From NCBI GenBank assembly GCA_030638845.1, contig DAOWDW010000068.1, forward strand, positions 1 to 16,813: a stretch of DNA of 16,813 bases, read 5' to 3'. The position numbers and the translations under genes are program-made. This document shows, piece after piece, positions 13,642 through 16,813 of this stretch. The notes beneath the pieces were generated by a model. That model made no database searches. It had not been told where the DNA came from and saw only the letters and a list, made by a program, of their open reading frames with translations. Within the stretch, counting starts at the first letter, position 1; each line of letters starts with the position of its first letter. The DNA is from Candidatus Peregrinibacteria bacterium. Lineage in GTDB: Bacteria; Patescibacteriota; Gracilibacteria; Peribacterales; Peribacteraceae.

Positions 13642-13689
13642 AATTGTTAATTGGATTATCTAGCTAACAATTGCATATTCGCGCGAATA
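13642..13689. terminator. Stem-loop plus 14-base palindrome between convergent genes
   Basis: AATTGTTA (13642-13649) and TAACAATT (13665-13672) form an 8-bp perfect stem with a 15-base loop. Three bases on, TATTCGCGCGAATA (13676-13689) is a perfect palindrome with a CGCGCG core, conspicuous in AT-rich DNA. Both lie between the convergent ends of the epimerase and the 113-residue gene. A bidirectional terminator is possible, as is a protein-binding site. The remainder (13690-13751) shows nothing. Confidence 0.4.
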
Positions 13690-13751
13690 AACGAATGTTA
13701 TTTCATAAACCTATACTTGAACAGACTCTTCCATTATCAAATATAATAATC

Positions 13752-14093
13752 TCAAATCCCCGCATTTAAAACAGTTTTTAGCTCCATTTGTCTTGAAATA
13801 CCAACTTCAATAATATCGGATTTTCCAATCCAGGAATCATATGCTCTTCTTTGAGATAAGCTAATTGCCCCTATTAAGGTTTCCTTATCAATTTCTGTAG
13901 AATCAAAATAATGCACAGTAGAAAGTTTGTCAGCGATTAATTTAGCAATAATCAAACGAGTAGGTTCTCCATAATAATAATAATCACCTAGATGATAAAT
14001 CTCATTAGCAGATGTGCCATCTGCAATAGCATCAGCAAGTTGTTCTTCTGAAGAACAGTCAATTACCTCTAATGATCTACCTTGATTCTTCAT
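13752..14093 (-). CDS. Hypothetical protein, 113 residues
   Basis: I do not recognise this protein. It is soluble-looking, with no signal peptide or membrane helix, and acidic in its first third (SSEEQLADAIADGTSANEI). A run of four tyrosines (38-41, GDYYYYGEP) is followed by an amphipathic stretch TRLIIAKLIADKLSTV (45-60). Mixed alpha/beta content is suggested. It is the only gene in the window that ends in TGA, and it stands alone between convergent and co-directional neighbours. It nevertheless has the closest match to a consensus promoter seen here (TTGACA-16-TATAGT), about 30 bases upstream. The good promoter and its clean frame support a real gene, perhaps a recently acquired one. No function can be given. 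Confidence 0.55.
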   Translation of the reverse strand: MKNQGRSLEVIDCSSEEQLADAIADGTSANEIYHLGDYYYYGEPTRLIIAKLIADKLSTVHYFDSTEIDKETLIGAISLSQRRAYDSWIGKSDIIEVGISRQMELKTVLNAGI

Positions 14094-14122
14094 ATAATAT
14101 ATAAATTAATACATAGTAATAT

Positions 14123-14150
14123 ACTATAAATTATTATTATATATTGTCAA
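14123..14150 (-). promoter_or_regulatory. Near-consensus promoter (TTGACA-16-TATAGT) for the 113-residue gene
   Basis: On the minus strand the -35 TTGACA (14145-14150) is perfect and the -10 TATAGT (14123-14128) matches 5/6, with a 16-base spacer. The leader would be about 20-25 bases without a Shine-Dalgarno sequence. It starts right after the end of the GT-C gene. Confidence 0.55.
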
Positions 14151-14161
14151 CTGAAATAATT

Positions 14162-15325
14162 TTAATTACTCCTTATCCAGACCTGAACATCATCATTATC
14201 AAACATCAAACTAAAACCTATTCGCTCTTCGCACATAGGAATACAAACAATAACTTCTGCATATTCAACAAGACTTTCTTTATGCACACGAAGTGGTTGA
14301 GAAATTTCATACTGCCATTCATGACCAAAAATTCCTTTTATTAATACAACACCTTCAATATTTTCAATTTTATTCGCAACAGTTCTAGCTATGGATCCCT
14401 GAAAACTTAATGGATAAAGAGATACAAAGAATGCCGTAATAATAACTGTAATAAATCTTATAAAATAACTATTTAATAATTTGGATGATGAAGATGCACC
14501 CGCAATTAATAGTGGTAAAAATAAAATTGCGTAATAAGGTCTGTATGACAAAAAAGTATATGCAAATAGTAAAATTAACGAAGCAATTATTGCCCACTGC
14601 CTACGTACAATCATCCCCCACAAGCCAATAACGCTTAAGCACCCGCTCCCACCTATTATCCATAAATAGAATATTCTCAACACCTGTTCGTGGTAAGCCA
14701 GATGAATATTTTGAGTCCCAGCATTAACCATACTTGCAAGAACAAAAGGATTTGTAAGTGTATAAAATGCAAGTAATATTATTGGTACAAAGAATAAAAC
14801 AAGTGCCAATCTTTTCTTTAAATTGGTCTTCCAAAAAACCAAAAATACAATCGGAGAAAATAGAATTATTTGATACGCAGTGAATAAAGATGCAATCCAA
14901 AAAATACCAATTAACGCCGAATATCTATTAACAAATACTTTTTTATTTAATAGCCATACAAACACCAAGGCTTGAAATGCTGTTATTGGTGCCATCATTA
15001 TACTTCCCGCTTGAAGCAAAGTACCCGCAGAAAATATCCACAAAAATCCAAGAGTTCTTCTTTGCAAAGAAGATAAATCCCGACCTATATCTATTACAAA
15101 CCAAACTGATTGAATAACGAGTGTTGCAAGTAATATCCGCCAAAACATTTCTTGTATTGGCATCCATTCTGTAACGCTCATTATCCATCTTGCTAAAGGA
15201 GGATGTGGGTATGGAATATTTAAAAGATACTTAGCCTCATCTGTTTTTAACCCCCCAAAACCATGAAAAACGGCAAGGAATATAGCTATAACTTCTAAGC
15301 CAATGATTGATTTTAAAGATTTCAT
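14162..15325 (-). CDS. Multi-pass membrane glycosyltransferase (GT-C / PMT-ArnT-like)
   Basis: A 387-residue integral membrane protein with about nine to ten hydrophobic segments. After the first helix comes D29-E30 in GGLKTDEAKYLL, then YPHPPLARWIMS (39-50). An acidic pair in the first external loop followed by a PP-x-x-R stretch is typical of GT-C enzymes of the PMT/ArnT group, which take a sugar from a polyprenyl-phosphate carrier and transfer it outside the membrane. It ends in a soluble domain of about 70 residues (IEGVVLIKGIFGHEW onwards). It is the third gene of a unit with the GT2-GtrA-type gene, which would supply the polyprenyl-linked sugar, and the 99-residue membrane protein 6 bases upstream. 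Acceptor and sugar are unknown. There is no Shine-Dalgarno sequence. Confidence 0.65.
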   Translation of the reverse strand: MKSLKSIIGLEVIAIFLAVFHGFGGLKTDEAKYLLNIPYPHPPLARWIMSVTEWMPIQEMFWRILLATLVIQSVWFVIDIGRDLSSLQRRTLGFLWIFSAGTLLQAGSIMMAPITAFQALVFVWLLNKKVFVNRYSALIGIFWIASLFTAYQIILFSPIVFLVFWKTNLKKRLALVLFFVPIILLAFYTLTNPFVLASMVNAGTQNIHLAYHEQVLRIFYLWIIGGSGCLSVIGLWGMIVRRQWAIIASLILLFAYTFLSYRPYYAILFLPLLIAGASSSSKLLNSYFIRFITVIITAFFVSLYPLSFQGSIARTVANKIENIEGVVLIKGIFGHEWQYEISQPLRVHKESLVEYAEVIVCIPMCEERIGFSLMFDNDDVQVWIRSN

Positions 15326-15331
15326 AAAAAC

Positions 15332-15631
15332 TTAAAAATCACGAATATAAAAATCATCACAATATAAATTGTCCTTCCCTTTTTGATGAGGTCTACGACA
15401 AAGCTTAATATAATCTTTCTTAACTATTGCAAAAGAGAAATCTGACCTCGGAAGTCCATACTTTTCCGAACTTTCTATAAGAATTTTCTTTGCATCTTCA
15501 CGGACTAAAGAAGAAGTATAAAGTGAATGAATTGGAAACAGTGTAACAAGAAATAATATAATTAAAACAAAGCATATTATAGAAAAAAAATGCCATTGAT
15601 ACTGCCACAAGGTAACTCCTAATTTTTCCAT
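15332..15631 (-). CDS. Small membrane protein of the glycosylation cluster, 99 residues
   Basis: A short N-terminus is followed by one strong hydrophobic helix (about 14-33) and a polar domain of about 65 residues with two cysteines (C78, C91) and a basic stretch LCRRPHQKGKD. The helix could be an uncleaved signal anchor placing the domain outside, where the cysteines could pair. It overlaps the end of the preceding glycosyltransferase gene by 13 bases and ends 6 bases before the GT-C gene, so all three are almost certainly co-transcribed and coupled. An accessory role to the membrane glycosyltransferase is the reasonable inference. I do not recognise a family. Confidence 0.6.
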   Translation of the reverse strand: MEKLGVTLWQYQWHFFSIICFVLIILFLVTLFPIHSLYTSSLVREDAKKILIESSEKYGLPRSDFSFAIVKKDYIKLCRRPHQKGKDNLYCDDFYIRDF

Positions 15632-16813
15632 GTAATAAGTCTATTAATTGTGTAATTCCAAAATACTCCTGTAAATGCCCCAACAACAACTGCAAGTAGC
15701 TCTGCTACGCCAAGAGAGAATAAAAATGCGCTAACAGCATAATTGGCAAGCGCTCCTAGCATGCAAGCTGCATTAAATTTTATAAATCCAATAAGTGCAG
15801 ATATTCCCTTTAGTTTTGTATGCGAAAATGTCCAAGTGTTGTTTAGTAAAAAGTTAAAGATGATTGCAGTTTCTATTGCCCCTATTACAGAAAGAGAAAA
15901 TCCTTTAAAAGTAAGCTCTGCTCCATCTGCAAAAATAATAGATAACAACTTAAAGGCAGTAACATGAACAACTATTCCAAACGTACCAACAATGCAGTAC
16001 TTAACAAAAACAAGTGGGATTATTTTCCCCAAAGTAACATCATATAAATATTCCAAAAATTCTATTTGCACTCGACGAGATAGTTTACTTTCGCCAAAGC
16101 TTCTAACACCAAACTTAAATGGAAATTCCTTTACAGTAGTAGATGAAGGAACATGCACTAAAAGATCTAACAAAATTTTAAATCCCTTTGGATTTAACCT
16201 TGGAAGTACCTCTTCAAATACCTCTCTTTTTAATGCAAAAAATCCACTCATAGGATCATTTGCTTTTACTTTACATAAACGCTTTGCAAGACCTGTAGCA
16301 ATTCTACTCATTAAATACCTCTGTTCATCCCACTCTCCTACACTCCCTCCTTCTATATATCGGGATCCTATTGCTATACCTCCTTCACCTTCCGCGGCAT
16401 TATATAGTTTAGGAAGAAGACCCATGTCATGCTGACCATCTGCATCCATTACTGCAAATACTGTTCCCTTCGCTACTAAAAATCCTTCAAGAACAGCAGA
16501 AGATAACCCCTCTTCCCTGCTAGGTAGTACAAATGCATCTGAATCAGCCACAATAGATGACAATAAGTTTTGGTTTCTCACATGTCCTAGGAATGAAACG
16601 TTGTCATGTAGTCCGAGCCTGTCACAGGATTCTCGTAACTCGCTCTCAAGTGGTCCTGTCCCAACAATCTTCAGATGGATGTCCGGTATGCTCTTCTTGA
16701 TGATTAGCAAGGCCTGAATAATCGCTCTATGGTTTTTCTCTTCCGAAAGCCGCGCTACGGTCACTATCGTAGGTGGTCCCTTTTGACTTTCATTAAGGGT
16801 GGGTTTAAAGATG
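15619..16813 (-). CDS. Hybrid glycosyltransferase: GT4 fragment joined to GT2 (DPM1-like) and GtrA domain, 5' end outside window
   Basis: The frame stays open to the window edge (IFKPTLNESQKGPPTIV precedes the GTG at 16764), so the start is outside. Counting from that GTG: residues 1-93 are the second Rossmann domain of a GT4 enzyme (VARLSEEKN, IVGTGPLESEL, VSFLGHV, AFVLPSREEG) ending in an E-x7-E motif, E85 to E93. From GLSSAVLEGF (86-95) the sequence becomes a DPM1-like GT2: AVMDADGQHD with the DxD at 107-109, IAIGSRYIEGGSVGEW, NDPMSGFFALKREV, NPKGFKILLDLLV. From about 253 follows a GtrA domain with four helices and FNFLLNNTWTF. GT2-GtrA proteins make and flip polyprenyl-phosphate sugars. 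Here GT2 lacks its N-terminal nucleotide-binding half and GT4 lacks its C-terminus; the join lies in a motif common to both. It is either an assembly chimera or a true recombinant. Confidence 0.8.
   Translation of the reverse strand, partial: IFKPTLNESQKGPPTIVTVARLSEEKNHRAIIQALLIIKKSIPDIHLKIVGTGPLESELRESCDRLGLHDNVSFLGHVRNQNLLSSIVADSDAFVLPSREEGLSSAVLEGFLVAKGTVFAVMDADGQHDMGLLPKLYNAAEGEGGIAIGSRYIEGGSVGEWDEQRYLMSRIATGLAKRLCKVKANDPMSGFFALKREVFEEVLPRLNPKGFKILLDLLVHVPSSTTVKEFPFKFGVRSFGESKLSRRVQIEFLEYLYDVTLGKIIPLVFVKYCIVGTFGIVVHVTAFKLLSIIFADGAELTFKGFSLSVIGAIETAIIFNFLLNNTWTFSHTKLKGISALIGFIKFNAACMLGALANYAVSAFLFSLGVAELLAVVVGAFTGVFWNYTINRLITWKN

Noticed and set aside
13752..13754. UGA recoding (as in Gracilibacteria/Absconditabacteria)
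   Set aside because: No conserved gene contains in-frame TGA, and reading through this TGA adds only four more codons (one a second TGA) before TAA.
16321..16813. Higher GC (about 45% by hand count) at the right edge as proof that the fusion is foreign
   Set aside because: The change falls inside the GT2 part, not at the join, and other stretches such as 15661-15720 reach the same level.

Overview
The window looks like part of an AT-rich (GC roughly in the mid-30s percent) genome from the Patescibacteria/CPR. The signs are a small gene set with short gaps, a VanW-domain protein, a small two-helix pilin-like membrane protein, a class A penicillin-binding protein (PBP) with C-terminal Ig-like domains, a zinc-ribbon ribosomal protein S18, rpsF and rpsR adjacent with no ssb between them, and no Shine-Dalgarno sequences. 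The assignment is an inference; no rRNA gene is present. The genetic code reads as standard: no gene has an in-frame UGA, and the stops are mostly TAA and TAG, with one TGA.

Layout. 1-614 (+) is the C-terminal part of a VanW-domain protein. 653-2263 (-) holds ftsX followed by recO. 2369-3344 (-) holds a pilin-like gene followed by a TPR gene. Divergent from these, 3479-6655 (+) encodes a large bifunctional PBP. 6788-8453 (-) holds rpsF, rpsR and yebC. 8792-11439 (-) holds ugd (UDP-glucose dehydrogenase) and ahcY (S-adenosylhomocysteine hydrolase). 11586-13594 (+) holds a PfkB kinase, probably adenosine kinase, and a UDP-glucuronate 4-epimerase. 13752-14093 (-) is an orphan gene. 14162-16813 (-) is a glycosylation cluster: a GT4/GT2-GtrA hybrid cut by the window edge, a small membrane protein, and a multi-pass GT-C-like glycosyltransferase.

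How the genes fit together. Much of the content is cell envelope: murein synthesis (PBP, VanW, FtsX), nucleotide-sugar supply (UDP-Glc to UDP-GlcA by Ugd, then to UDP-GalA by the epimerase) and lipid-linked sugar transfer (GT2-GtrA donor maker plus GT-C enzyme). AhcY and the PfkB kinase form a plausible pair that removes S-adenosylhomocysteine and then adenosine.

Two features cut across the whole window. First, nearly every intergenic gap carries degenerate tandem repeats of 7 or 8 bases; the unit differs from gap to gap, and the repeats are often arranged as inverted pairs that can fold. They run into gene ends and create false upstream starts. Second, good -10 promoter elements lie only 6-9 bases upstream of the start codons of ftsX, the pilin-like gene, the PBP gene, yebC, ugd and the epimerase gene. 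Together with the lack of Shine-Dalgarno sequences, this suggests leaderless mRNAs. The oddest single gene is the hybrid glycosyltransferase at the right edge, where GT4 and GT2 sequences join exactly at a motif both families share.
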